Assembly (NCBI GenBank): GCA_963757335.1
Contig: CAVWRJ010000008.1
Span: 434,001-498,000 of the forward strand
Source: DASQPA01 sp963757335
GTDB lineage: Bacteria > Acidobacteriota > Thermoanaerobaculia > Multivoradales > UBA5704
Direction: 5' to 3'
Length of the DNA: 64,000 nucleotides
Shown here: positions 51,579-62,073 of the stretch, one piece after another
How the letters are laid out: each line of letters opens with the position of its first letter
Numbering within the stretch: position 1 is the first letter of the stretch
The notes under the pieces: generated by a model
Told to the model about the DNA's origin: nothing
What the model saw: the letters and a program-made list of their open reading frames with translations, nothing else
Databases searched by the model: none
Position numbers and translations under genes: made by a program

Positions 51579-53630
51579 ATGTGCGGCATCGCCGGGATCT
51601 TCGAGTATGCCGCCGAGCGCTCCGGGCCGGGCGGCCGCCCGGCGGCCGGAGACGCTGGAGAGGCGGGAGGCGCTGGAGGCGCTGGAGAGGTGGGCGACGC
51701 GCTGGCGCGCATGGTCGCGATCCTCCGTCACCGCGGTCCGGACGACCAGGGCGTCCATCAGGCCGGCCCCATCGGGCTCGGCCACGCACGGCTCTCGATC
51801 ATCGACGTCTGCGGCGGTCACCAGCCGCTCTTCTCCGAGGACCGGCAGGTGGCGGTCGTCTGCAACGGCGAGATCTACAACCATCACGAGCTGCGCGCCG
51901 AGCTCCTCGGCCGCGGTCACCAGTTCGCCACCCGCTCCGACACCGAGGTCGTCGCCCACCTCTATGAGGAGCTGGGAACGGGGTGCGTCGCCCGGCTCTC
52001 CGGCATGTTCTCCCTCGCCGTGGCCGACCGGCGGAAAAAGCGGCTCCTCCTCGCCCGCGACCGGGTGGGGAAAAAGCCGCTCTACTACACGGACGACGGC
52101 CGCCGGCTGGGCTTCGGCTCGGAGCTCAAGTCGCTCCTGGCCGGCGGTCTCGCCACGGCGGCGGTCGACCCCGAGGCGCTCGACCTCTATCTCAAGCTCG
52201 GCTACGTGCCGGCGCCCTGGTCGATGGTCCCCGGGGTGAAGAAGCTCCCCGCCGGGCACCTCGCGGTCTGCGACGAGCGCGGCCTCTCGATCGAGCGCTA
52301 CTGGGACGTCGAGTTCGCGCCGCCTGAAGAGGACGATCCGAGCCAGGACGAGCGCCGTCTGGAAGAGCTCGAAGCTCTCTTGGGCGACGCCGTCCGCACC
52401 CGGCTCGAGAGCGACGTGCCGCTGGGGGCGTTCCTCTCCGGGGGCATCGATTCCGGGCTCGTCGTCTCCTTCATGAGCGAGGCGATGAGCCAGCCGGTCC
52501 GCACCCACACGGTGGGCTTCGCCGACCGGGCGACCGACGAGCGCGAGGATGCGGCGGCGGTGGCCCGGGCCCTCGGCACCGACCACCTGGCCTCGGAGGT
52601 GCGGCCCGACCTCGGAGACCTCCTGCCGCGGATCGCCTGGCACTTCGACGAGCCCTTCGCCGACCCCTCGGCGGTGCCCACCTGGTATGTGGCGCGGGAG
52701 ACCCGGCGGCGGGTGACGGTCGCTCTCTCGGGGGACGGCGGCGACGAGCTCTTCGCCGGCTACCCGGGCCGCTACGGCGTCCACCTGATGGAGGAGCGGG
52801 TGCGCCGCTTCCTCCCCGCGGCGCTCCGCCGGGTCGCCCTGCCGGCGCTCGTCCGGCGCTGGCCGCGCTCGCCCTCCCTGCCGCGGCCGCTCCGCCTGGC
52901 GAGCATCCTGGGCAACCTGGCGGTCGACGCCGACCGCGCCTACTGGAACGATCGCAGCCTGATCCCCGCCCACCTGGCGGCGCGCCTTTTCGGCGAGGGC
53001 CTGACCGAGAGGCGGCGGCGCTTCGATCCGTTCGTCGCTTTGGAGCCCCATCTGGCGCGGGCGCCGAAAGATCCGCTCGCCCGCGTCCTCTACCTCGACT
53101 TCAAGACCTGGCTCGCCGACGACGGCCTCGTCAAGGTCGACCGGATGAGCATGGCGCACGGTCTGGAGGTACGCTGTCCGCTTCTCGATCACCGGCTGGT
53201 CGAGCTCGCCGCCCGCACCCCCGCGCGCTTGAAGCTCGCCGGCGCGGGCCTCTCCGGGGCGGGAGAAACCAAGGTCCTGCTGCGGCGTCTGGCGGCCCGC
53301 CGTCTGCCGGCCGAGATCCTGTCGCGGCCCAAGCGGGGCTTCGCGCCGCCGATCGAGCGCTGGCTGCGCGAAGACCTGCGGGACATGGCGCACGACCTCC
53401 TCCTCGCCTCCGACTCGCTGGCCGCCGGGCTCTTCGAGCGCCGGGAGGTGGCGCGGCTCCTCGCCGATCACGGCGCCAAGCGGATCGACGCGGGCTGGGC
53501 GATCTGGACCCTCCTCATGCTGGAGCAGTGGGGGAGGGCGGTGCTCCCCACGGGGCGCGCTGCCGTCGATGCCGCCAGTGCCGCCAGTGCCGGCGATACC
53601 GCCGGAGAGGAGGTGCTCTGTGCCGTCTGA
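51579..53630 (+). CDS. Asparagine synthase-type amidotransferase 2
   Basis: This 683-residue exosortase-A-associated amidotransferase has the nucleophile Cys2 (MCGIAGIF). It contains a 9-bp repeat insertion (GDAGEAGGAGGAGEVGD), HRGPDDQGVH, CNGEIYNHHEL and the PP-loop FLSGGIDSGLVVSFM. ALSGDGGDELFAGYPGRYG and DRMSMAHGLEVRCPLLDHR follow. It starts at ATG 51579 right after the ligase stop (TAGATG). It presumably amidates a uronic acid or similar residue of the polymer. The domains are intact and the length is slightly above normal because of the insertion and Ala-rich tail. Confidence 0.92.
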   Translation: MCGIAGIFEYAAERSGPGGRPAAGDAGEAGGAGGAGEVGDALARMVAILRHRGPDDQGVHQAGPIGLGHARLSIIDVCGGHQPLFSEDRQVAVVCNGEIYNHHELRAELLGRGHQFATRSDTEVVAHLYEELGTGCVARLSGMFSLAVADRRKKRLLLARDRVGKKPLYYTDDGRRLGFGSELKSLLAGGLATAAVDPEALDLYLKLGYVPAPWSMVPGVKKLPAGHLAVCDERGLSIERYWDVEFAPPEEDDPSQDERRLEELEALLGDAVRTRLESDVPLGAFLSGGIDSGLVVSFMSEAMSQPVRTHTVGFADRATDEREDAAAVARALGTDHLASEVRPDLGDLLPRIAWHFDEPFADPSAVPTWYVARETRRRVTVALSGDGGDELFAGYPGRYGVHLMEERVRRFLPAALRRVALPALVRRWPRSPSLPRPLRLASILGNLAVDADRAYWNDRSLIPAHLAARLFGEGLTERRRRFDPFVALEPHLARAPKDPLARVLYLDFKTWLADDGLVKVDRMSMAHGLEVRCPLLDHRLVELAARTPARLKLAGAGLSGAGETKVLLRRLAARRLPAEILSRPKRGFAPPIERWLREDLRDMAHDLLLASDSLAAGLFERREVARLLADHGAKRIDAGWAIWTLLMLEQWGRAVLPTGRAAVDAASAASAGDTAGEEVLCAV

Positions 53631-54906
53631 GCACCCGAATCTGCGGACGAATCTGCGCGTTCTCGTCTTTTCGACCGTCTATCCCAACAGTGTCCAGCCG
53701 CACCACGGGATCTTCGTCCAGCAGCGGGTGGCGGGCTATCCGGAGGACCTGGAGACCCGGGTGGTGGCGCCCCAGGCCTGGTTCCCGTTCACCGCCGGCC
53801 TGCGCCCGGGGTTCCGGCCGGCCCTGCCGCGGGCCGAGCGGCTCGCCGACGGCCGCGGGCCGTCCGGGGGAGGCGAGCTCGTCCTCCACCCGCGCTTCCT
53901 CTCCCTGCCGGCGATCGGCAAGTGCCTGGACGGCGCTCTCCTGGCCGCCGGCGTTCTCCCCTGCCTGCTCCGGCTGCGCCGGAGCTTCCCCTTCGACGTC
54001 ATCGACGCCCACTTCGGTTACCCCGAGGGCCCGGCGGCGGTCCTCCTCGGCCGCCTCTTCCGGGTCCCGGTGGTGCTCACTCTCCGCGGCCTGGAGCACC
54101 GGCTCGCCGCCTACCGCCTGCGCCGGCCGCAGCTCGCCTTCGCCGTCCGCCGGGCCGACCGGGTGGTGGCGGTGTCGGAGGACCTGCGCGTCGCCGCCCT
54201 CGCCGCGGGCGCCGCGCCGGAGCGGGTGCGGACCATTCCCAACGGCGTCGACACCGCCCTCTTCAAGCCTCGCGACCGCGCCGCGGCGCGCCGCGCTCTC
54301 GGCCTTCCGGAGGAGGGCACCTATCTGCTCACCGTCGGCTCGCTCTCCGCGCGCAAGGGGGCCCACCTCGTCCTTGAAGCCCTGGCGCGGCTCGCCTCCC
54401 GTTTCCCGGACCTCCGCTATCTCGTCGTCGGAGGCGCGGGGGCCGAGGGGAACGAGGGCGCAGCGCTCCGCCGGCAGGCGGCGGAGCTCGGGGTCGCCGA
54501 CCGGGTGGTCTTCGCCGGCCCCAGGGGGCGCCGAGAGCTCCCCGACTGGTACAACGCCGCCGATCTCTTTCTCCTCCCGAGCGCGCTCGAAGGCTGTCCC
54601 AACGTCGTGATCGAGGCCCTCGCCTGCGGCACCCCGGTCGTCGCCACCCCGGCCGGCGGCATCCCGCAGCTCCTCGCCGATCCTGAGACCGGGTTGATCC
54701 TGCCCCGCCGCGACGCTGCCGCGGTCGCCGACGGCATCGCCGCGGCGCTCGCCCGGCCCTGGGACCGCGCCCGGGTCGCCGCCCGGACCTCGGCACGAAG
54801 TTGGCATGTGGTGGGACGCGAGCACGCGGAAGAGATCCGCGCCGCCCTGGCCGCGCGCCGGTCTCCCGCCGCCGCGGCCAGCCGGCAGCTGGAGGTGTTG
54901 CAGTGA
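53620..54906 (+). CDS. GT4 glycosyltransferase
   Basis: This 428-residue glycosyltransferase starts at GTG 53620, six bases after AGGAGG and overlapping the previous gene. The N-terminal domain (LRVLVFSTVYPNSVQPHHGI) and DVIDAHFGYPEGPAA are typical of the exosortase-locus GT4 proteins. The C-terminal domain has TVGSLSARKGAHLVLEAL and the E-x7-E motif in LLPSALEGCPNVVIEALACG. It extends the oligosaccharide repeat. The 3' end overlaps the next GTG by 4 bp. Confidence 0.9.
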   Translation: MPSEHPNLRTNLRVLVFSTVYPNSVQPHHGIFVQQRVAGYPEDLETRVVAPQAWFPFTAGLRPGFRPALPRAERLADGRGPSGGGELVLHPRFLSLPAIGKCLDGALLAAGVLPCLLRLRRSFPFDVIDAHFGYPEGPAAVLLGRLFRVPVVLTLRGLEHRLAAYRLRRPQLAFAVRRADRVVAVSEDLRVAALAAGAAPERVRTIPNGVDTALFKPRDRAAARRALGLPEEGTYLLTVGSLSARKGAHLVLEALARLASRFPDLRYLVVGGAGAEGNEGAALRRQAAELGVADRVVFAGPRGRRELPDWYNAADLFLLPSALEGCPNVVIEALACGTPVVATPAGGIPQLLADPETGLILPRRDAAAVADGIAAALARPWDRARVAARTSARSWHVVGREHAEEIRAALAARRSPAAAASRQLEVLQ

Positions 54907-56141
54907 AGGTCCTCTATCACCACCGCACCCGGGCCGGCGACGCCCAGGGGATCCATATCGCCGAGATCCAGCGCGCCTTCAGAGAGCGCGGCCACGAGGT
55001 CGTCGAGGTGGCGCTGGTCGAGGCGGGCGCCGAGGCGCGGGCGGATGGCGACGGCGGGCGGGCGAGGGGGCTCTCGGGGATCGCCGACCGCCTGTCGAGC
55101 CGGCTCCCCGCCGCGGTCCGCGAGGGGATGGAGCTGGCCTACAACCTGGTCGCCTATCGCCGGCTGTCGCAGGCGATCCGCCGCGAGCGGCCGGACTTCG
55201 TCTACGAGCGCTACGCCGCCAACACCTTCGCCGGCCTTCTGGCCGCCCACCGCCACGGCCTCCCCCTGGTCCTGGAGGTCAACGCGCCGCTCGCCAGAGA
55301 GAAGGCGGAGCACGACGGGCTCCGCTTCCGCCGGGTTACCCGCGCCGTCGAGCGCCGCCTGGCGAGTGGGGCGGACGTGACGATCGCCGTCACCTCGGTT
55401 CTGGCCGCGCTCCTCGAAGCGGACGGGGTGCCGGCCGGCAAGGTCGTCGTCATGCCCAACGGGGTGCGGCGCGACTTCGGCGCCCGGTCGCTCGCCAGCG
55501 AGGTGGCGGCGCTCCGCGAGCGTTGGGGAGTACCCCCGGGAGCGCTCCTGGTCGGGTTCATCGGCTGGTTCCGCCCCTGGCACGGACTCGAGCGGCTCCT
55601 CGCGGCCGCGGCCACCCCCGCCTGGCAGGCGGCGGGCATCCACTTAGTCCTCGCCGGGGACGGCCCGGCCCGGCCGGCCCTGGAGGCCGCGGTGCGGGAG
55701 ATGGGTGCCGCCGGGAAGCGGGTGGTGCTCTGCGGCACGGTGCCGCGCGGGGCGGTCGAGGCGGCGCTCGCCGCCTTCGACATCGCCGTCCAGCCGGCGG
55801 TCACCTCCTACGCCTGCCCGATGAAGATCCTCGAATACATGGCGGCCGGCCGCCCCATCGTCGCCCCCGGCTCGGCCAACGTGCGCGAGCTCCTCACCCA
55901 CGGCGAGACCGGCTGGCTCTGCCCGGGGGAGGAGCCGGCGCCGTCGGTCGAAGACCTGCGGGCCGGGGTGCTCGCCCTCGCCCGCGATCCGGAGCTCCGC
56001 GGCCGGCTCGGCCGCGCCGCCCGCGAGCGGGTGTTCGAGCGCGGTTATCTCTGGGAGGAGAACGCCCGGCGGGTGGAGGAGCTGGTGGCGGCGCTGCCGG
56101 GAAAGCAGGCAATGAAGCTCCGGGAGGTGGTTTCATGCTGA
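54903..56141 (+). CDS. GT4 glycosyltransferase
   Basis: This 412-residue glycosyltransferase starts at GTG 54903 (GTGA overlap). The N-terminal motif LYHHRTRAGDAQGIHIAEIQ is characteristic of a GT4 subgroup in exosortase loci. A YERYAANTFAGLL segment and the C-terminal VGFIGWFRPWHGLERLLAA are seen. ACPMKILEYMAAGRPIVAP replaces the usual E-x7-E helix with a K-I-L-E-Y-M form. It acts in the cytoplasm on lipid-linked sugars. Confidence 0.9.
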   Translation: MKVLYHHRTRAGDAQGIHIAEIQRAFRERGHEVVEVALVEAGAEARADGDGGRARGLSGIADRLSSRLPAAVREGMELAYNLVAYRRLSQAIRRERPDFVYERYAANTFAGLLAAHRHGLPLVLEVNAPLAREKAEHDGLRFRRVTRAVERRLASGADVTIAVTSVLAALLEADGVPAGKVVVMPNGVRRDFGARSLASEVAALRERWGVPPGALLVGFIGWFRPWHGLERLLAAAATPAWQAAGIHLVLAGDGPARPALEAAVREMGAAGKRVVLCGTVPRGAVEAALAAFDIAVQPAVTSYACPMKILEYMAAGRPIVAPGSANVRELLTHGETGWLCPGEEPAPSVEDLRAGVLALARDPELRGRLGRAARERVFERGYLWEENARRVEELVAALPGKQAMKLREVVSC

Positions 56142-56965
56142 ACGCGTTCTCCGTCGACGTCGAGGACTATTTCCAGGTCGGGGCCTTCGAGGAGGCGATC
56201 CCGCGGGAGAGCTGGGGGAGCTTCGAGCCGCGGGTCGAGGCCAACACCCGGCGCCTCCTCGACCTCTGCGCCGCCCACGGCGTCCGCGGCACCTTCTTCG
56301 TTTTGGGCTGGGTCGCCGAGCGCTGGCCGGAGCTGGTGCGCGACATCGCCGCCGCCGGTCACGAGTTGGGCACCCACGGCCAGGATCACCGCCGGGTGAC
56401 CACCTTGACCCCGGAGCAGTTCCGCGCCGACGTGAGGCGCTCGAAGCAGACGATCGAGGACGCCTCGGGCGAGGAGGTCATCGGCTATCGCGCCCCCAAC
56501 TACTCGATCGTACGGGAGACCCTGTGGGCGGTGGACATCCTCATGGAGGAGGGCTTCCACTACGATTCGAGCATCTTCCCCATTCATCACGACCACTACG
56601 GCATCCCGGACTCCCCGCGTTTCCCCTGGCCGATCCGCGGCCAGAACGGCTCAGCCCTCCACGAGTTCCCGATCTCGACCGTCCGGGTCGGCGGAGTGAA
56701 CTTCCCTTTCGTCGGCGGCGGCTACCTGCGCCACTTCCCCTTCCCTTTTATCCGCTGGGGGATGCGGCGGGTGAACGAGGTCGAAAAGCGGCCGGTGGTC
56801 GTCTACATCCATCCCTGGGAGGTCGATCCGGAGCAGCCGCGCCAGGATGTTCCGTTCCTCACTCGCCTGCGCCACTACCGGAATCTCGGCCAGACCGAGG
56901 CGCGGCTCGCCCGGCTTTTCGCGGAGTTCCAATTCGTCACCGTTCGCGAGGTGCTGGGGCTGTGA
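56135..56965 (+). CDS. Polysaccharide deacetylase, exosortase-A system type
   Basis: This 276-residue NodB-fold carbohydrate deacetylase starts at ATG 56135, overlapping the previous gene by 7 bp. Motif 1 is AFSVDVEDYFQVGAF (the metal and catalytic Asp pair, D-V-E-D). Motif 2 is GTHGQDHRRV (H-x3-H). GYRAPNYSI and the C-terminal YIHPWEVDPEQPR follow. This is the TIGR03006 arrangement. No signal peptide is present, so it acts in the cytoplasm or after non-classical export on the repeat unit. Confidence 0.93.
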   Translation: MLNAFSVDVEDYFQVGAFEEAIPRESWGSFEPRVEANTRRLLDLCAAHGVRGTFFVLGWVAERWPELVRDIAAAGHELGTHGQDHRRVTTLTPEQFRADVRRSKQTIEDASGEEVIGYRAPNYSIVRETLWAVDILMEEGFHYDSSIFPIHHDHYGIPDSPRFPWPIRGQNGSALHEFPISTVRVGGVNFPFVGGGYLRHFPFPFIRWGMRRVNEVEKRPVVVYIHPWEVDPEQPRQDVPFLTRLRHYRNLGQTEARLARLFAEFQFVTVREVLGL

Positions 56966-58080
56966 TCGAGCTCGCGCCGGTCCGTCTCGGCGAGCCCTCG
57001 CCGGCATCTTCCTCGCCCCGGGCGTCGGTCGAGACGCCGGCGGTGCGCGTCGCCCCGCTCGCCGCCGGGGATGCCCAGGGGTGGCAGGAGTGGGAGGCCT
57101 ACGTGCGCCGGGTCCCGGAGGCGAGCTTCTTCCACCTCCCGGGCTGGCGGCGGGCGGTCGAGAACACCTTCGGCCATCGCTCCCACTACCTCGCTGCATG
57201 GCGGGGCGAGGAGCTGGTGGGGGTCCTGCCGCTCTTCGCCTTGAAGAGCCTCCTCTTCGGCCGCTCGCTCGTCTCTCTCCCCTTCGCGGTCGGCGGCGGG
57301 GCGCTCGCCGACGATCCCGAAGCGGCGGCGGCGCTCCTTCAGGCGGCAAAGGAAGAGGCCGAGCGCCGGCAGGTCGACTACCTGGAGCTCCGCTCCGAGC
57401 GCCCGCTCTCGCCGGATCTCCTCACCAAGGACCTCTACGTGACCTTCCGCGCCGACCTCCGGGAGAGCGAGGAGGCGCTTCTGAAGCGGATGGAGCGCAA
57501 GCGCCGGCAGATGATGAGCTACGCCGCCCGCGCCGGCTATACCTTCCGGGTCGCCGGGCCTGAGGAGCTGCCGCTCTTCTTCCGGCTCTTCGCCGAGAAC
57601 ATGCGCCACCACGGGACCCCGATCTACCCGCGCCGCTTCCTCGCCGAGATCCTGGCCCAGCACCCGGGGGAGGCCAACCTCTTCTTCGTCTCCCAGGGCG
57701 ACCGGACGCTCGCCGGCACGCTCAACCTTCTCTTTCGCGGCGTGCTGATGCCGTTCTACGCCGGCCATGCCCCCGGGGTCCGCCCGCGCGGGGTCGACGA
57801 CTTCCTCTATCTTGCGATCCTGCGCTGGGGGCGGGAGAACGGCTATACGACCTTCGACTTCGGGCGCAGCAAGCGCGGCACCGGGGCCTACCAGTTCAAG
57901 GCCCGGTGGGGGATGGAGGAGGTGCCGCTCGCCTATCAGTATCACCTGGTGCGCGCCAGGGAGCTCCCCAACGTCAGCCCGGCCAATCCGCGCTACGCCG
58001 CTTTCATCGCCGCCTGGAAGCGCCTGCCCCTGCCCGTGGCGCTCCTCCTCGGACCTTCGATCGTCAAGCGGGTGCCCTGA
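56962..58080 (+). CDS. FemAB-like protein, exosortase-A system type
   Basis: This 372-residue GNAT-fold aminoacyl or acyl transferase of the TIGR03019 type starts at GTG 56962. The N-terminal half has SFFHLPGWRRAVENTFGHRS and LVGVLPLFALKSLLFGRSLV. The C-terminal half has FRLFAENMRHHGTPIYPRRF, AGHAPGVRPRGVDDFLYLAI and the terminal FDFGRSKRGTGAYQFKARWG. In Staphylococcus, FemAB adds glycines to lipid II; in exosortase loci it probably decorates the polysaccharide or an anchored protein. Confidence 0.92.
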   Translation: MIELAPVRLGEPSPASSSPRASVETPAVRVAPLAAGDAQGWQEWEAYVRRVPEASFFHLPGWRRAVENTFGHRSHYLAAWRGEELVGVLPLFALKSLLFGRSLVSLPFAVGGGALADDPEAAAALLQAAKEEAERRQVDYLELRSERPLSPDLLTKDLYVTFRADLRESEEALLKRMERKRRQMMSYAARAGYTFRVAGPEELPLFFRLFAENMRHHGTPIYPRRFLAEILAQHPGEANLFFVSQGDRTLAGTLNLLFRGVLMPFYAGHAPGVRPRGVDDFLYLAILRWGRENGYTTFDFGRSKRGTGAYQFKARWGMEEVPLAYQYHLVRARELPNVSPANPRYAAFIAAWKRLPLPVALLLGPSIVKRVP

Positions 58081-59030
58081 TGGACCTTTCGATCGTCATT
58101 CCCCTCTACAACGAGGAGGAGAGCGTCGACGCTCTCCACGCCGAGGTCAGCGCCGCGGCGGCGAAGCTCGGGGTCTCGTACGAGATCCTCTACGTCGACG
58201 ACGGCAGCCGCGACGGGACGGTCGGCAAGCTCCGCGCCGTGGCCGACCGCGATCCCAACGTCAAGGTGATCCGCTTCCGGCGCAACTACGGCCAGACGCC
58301 CGCCATCCAGGCGGGCTTCGACCAGTCGAAGGGCCGGGTCGTCATCACCATGGACGGCGACCTCCAGAACGACCCCAACGACATGGGGCTGCTCCTCACC
58401 CACATCGACGAAGGCTACGACGTCGTCTCCGGCTGGCGGCGCGACCGCAAGGACCGGATGATCTCCCGGCGCGTCCCCTCGCTGGTCGCCAACTGGCTGA
58501 TCGGGCGGCTCACCGGGACCCGCATCCACGACAACGGCTGCACCTTGAAGGCCTACCGGAGCGAGGTCGTCAAGCGGACCAAGCTGTACGCCGAGATGCA
58601 CCGCTTCCTGGCGCCCATGATGTCGCTCACCGGTTGCCGCACCAAGGAGGTGGTGGTCAACCACCGCTCCCGCCAGTTCGGCCACAGCAAGTACGGCATC
58701 TCGCGGATCTGGAAGGTCTTCCTCGACCTCTTGACGATCAAGATGCTGCTCGGCTTCACCACCCGGCCGGCGGCCTGGTTCGCCCTCCTCTCGCTCCCCT
58801 TCCTGGGCGGCACCTTCCTGGGGCTCGCGGCGTCCGTCTGGTCCTACGCGACCCTCGTGCCGCACAGGGGCTACCCCATCGTTTTCCCCTCGATGACCCT
58901 CCTTTTCGCCCTCGCCGCCGCCCATCTGCTCTTCCTCGGCATGTTTGCCGAGCTGGTGGTCAAGGTCGGGGACTTCAAAGAGAAAGACGCTGTCCTGGCG
59001 AGCCTCGACAGCGGAGGAGTACGCGCATGA
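58080..59030 (+). CDS. GT2 glycosyltransferase, DPM1/ArnC-like
   Basis: This 316-residue enzyme starts at ATG 58080. The GT-A domain is complete: LSIVIPLYNEEESVDAL, LYVDDGSRDGTVGKL, the DxD in TMDGDLQNDPNDM, and FGHSKYGISRIWKVF. Two C-terminal TM helices (PAAWFALLSLPFLGGTFLGL and SMTLLFALAAAHLLFLGMFA) anchor it. It transfers a sugar to polyprenyl phosphate. It overlaps by 4 bp a second GT2-like gene that lacks the DxD, which makes the pair unusual. Confidence 0.92.
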   Translation: MDLSIVIPLYNEEESVDALHAEVSAAAAKLGVSYEILYVDDGSRDGTVGKLRAVADRDPNVKVIRFRRNYGQTPAIQAGFDQSKGRVVITMDGDLQNDPNDMGLLLTHIDEGYDVVSGWRRDRKDRMISRRVPSLVANWLIGRLTGTRIHDNGCTLKAYRSEVVKRTKLYAEMHRFLAPMMSLTGCRTKEVVVNHRSRQFGHSKYGISRIWKVFLDLLTIKMLLGFTTRPAAWFALLSLPFLGGTFLGLAASVWSYATLVPHRGYPIVFPSMTLLFALAAAHLLFLGMFAELVVKVGDFKEKDAVLASLDSGGVRA

Positions 59031-60040
59031 GCAGCATGAGAAGGATGAAGCTGCACGGCGATGCGGAGCCGGCGCCGGACCTCTCGGTCGTCGTGCCGGT
59101 CGTCGAGCGCTACGGCGACTTGCGACAGCTGACCGCCGAGTTCTCTGCCGAGATCGCCCGCCTCGCTCTCCGCGCCGAGTGGATCTTCGTCGTCGACGAG
59201 GCGCAGCGCGGCGCTCTCCCCGAGCTCCGCGAGATCCAGCGCACGTCCGAGCAGGAGATCGTCATCGTCCTCCTGGGCGGGGCGTTCGGCGAGTCGGCGG
59301 CGCTCACCGTCGGCCTCGAAAAGGCCCGCGGCCAGCGCATCATCACCCTCGCCTCCTACTTCCAGGTCGAGCCGCGGGGCCTGGGCGCCGCCTTTGCCGC
59401 TCTGGACGGCGGCGCCGACATGGTCGTCGGGCGGCGCTATCCGCGGACCGATTCGGCCTTCAACCGGCTGCAGTCGCGGCTCTTCCACTGGATCCTCCGC
59501 GGGGTGACCTCGACCGGTTTCAACGACATCAGCTGCGGCTTCAAGGTGATGAAGCGGCAGGTGGCGCGCGAGCTCAACATCTACGGCGGCCTGCACCGCT
59601 TCATCCCGGTCCTGGCGCTCAACCGCGGCTTCACCGTCCACGAGGTGCCGCTCGCCCAGAGGAGCGAGGACCGGGGCACGCGCTTCCACGGCACCGGCGT
59701 CTACCTGGGGCGCCTGCTCGACCTCCTGACCGTCTTCTTCCTGGTCAAGTTCACCCGCACCCCGCTGCGCTTCTTCGGGCTCCTGGGGACGGCGCTCTTC
59801 TCGGTCGGCTTCTTGGTCGACCTGATCATCGCCATCCAGAAGGTCTTCTTCCATACCGGGCTCTCCGAACGGGCGGTGCTGCTCCTGGGCGTCCTCCTCA
59901 TGGTGCTCGGGGTGCAGACCCTGTCGCTCGGGCTCCTCGGCGAAATCGTCATCTTCACCCATGCGCGGAACGTCCGCGAGTACCAGGTCGCGGAGGTCAT
60001 CCGCAGCCCCCGGCCGGCGGCCGACCTCCAGGCGTCCTGA
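59027..60040 (+). CDS. GT2-like protein with degenerate catalytic motifs
   Basis: This 337-residue paralogue of the preceding gene starts at the ATG of an ATGA overlap. The fold is recognisable: DLSVVVPVVERYGDLRQL and the acceptor region FNDISCGFKVMKRQVARELN, plus two C-terminal TM helices (LLGTALFSVGFLVDLIIAIQ and LLLGVLLMVLGVQTLSLGLL). The nucleotide motif is WIFVVDEAQRG instead of V-D-D-G-S, and the DxD position reads TLASYFQVEP. It is therefore probably inactive alone and may form a heterodimer with, or regulate, the active GT2 encoded just before it. Confidence 0.85.
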   Translation: MSSMRRMKLHGDAEPAPDLSVVVPVVERYGDLRQLTAEFSAEIARLALRAEWIFVVDEAQRGALPELREIQRTSEQEIVIVLLGGAFGESAALTVGLEKARGQRIITLASYFQVEPRGLGAAFAALDGGADMVVGRRYPRTDSAFNRLQSRLFHWILRGVTSTGFNDISCGFKVMKRQVARELNIYGGLHRFIPVLALNRGFTVHEVPLAQRSEDRGTRFHGTGVYLGRLLDLLTVFFLVKFTRTPLRFFGLLGTALFSVGFLVDLIIAIQKVFFHTGLSERAVLLLGVLLMVLGVQTLSLGLLGEIVIFTHARNVREYQVAEVIRSPRPAADLQAS

Positions 60041-60059
60041 CTGCAAAGGAGAGAGATCC

Positions 60060-62039
<1,980 letters not shown>

Positions 62040-62073
62040 CAGGTATGAACGAACGGGTATGAGATAGACGGGT

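Noticed and set aside
49767..53471. 1234-codon minus-strand ORF antisense to ligase and amidotransferase genes
   Set aside because: Shadow ORF of third-position GC bias; the plus strand encodes intact, motif-complete enzymes.
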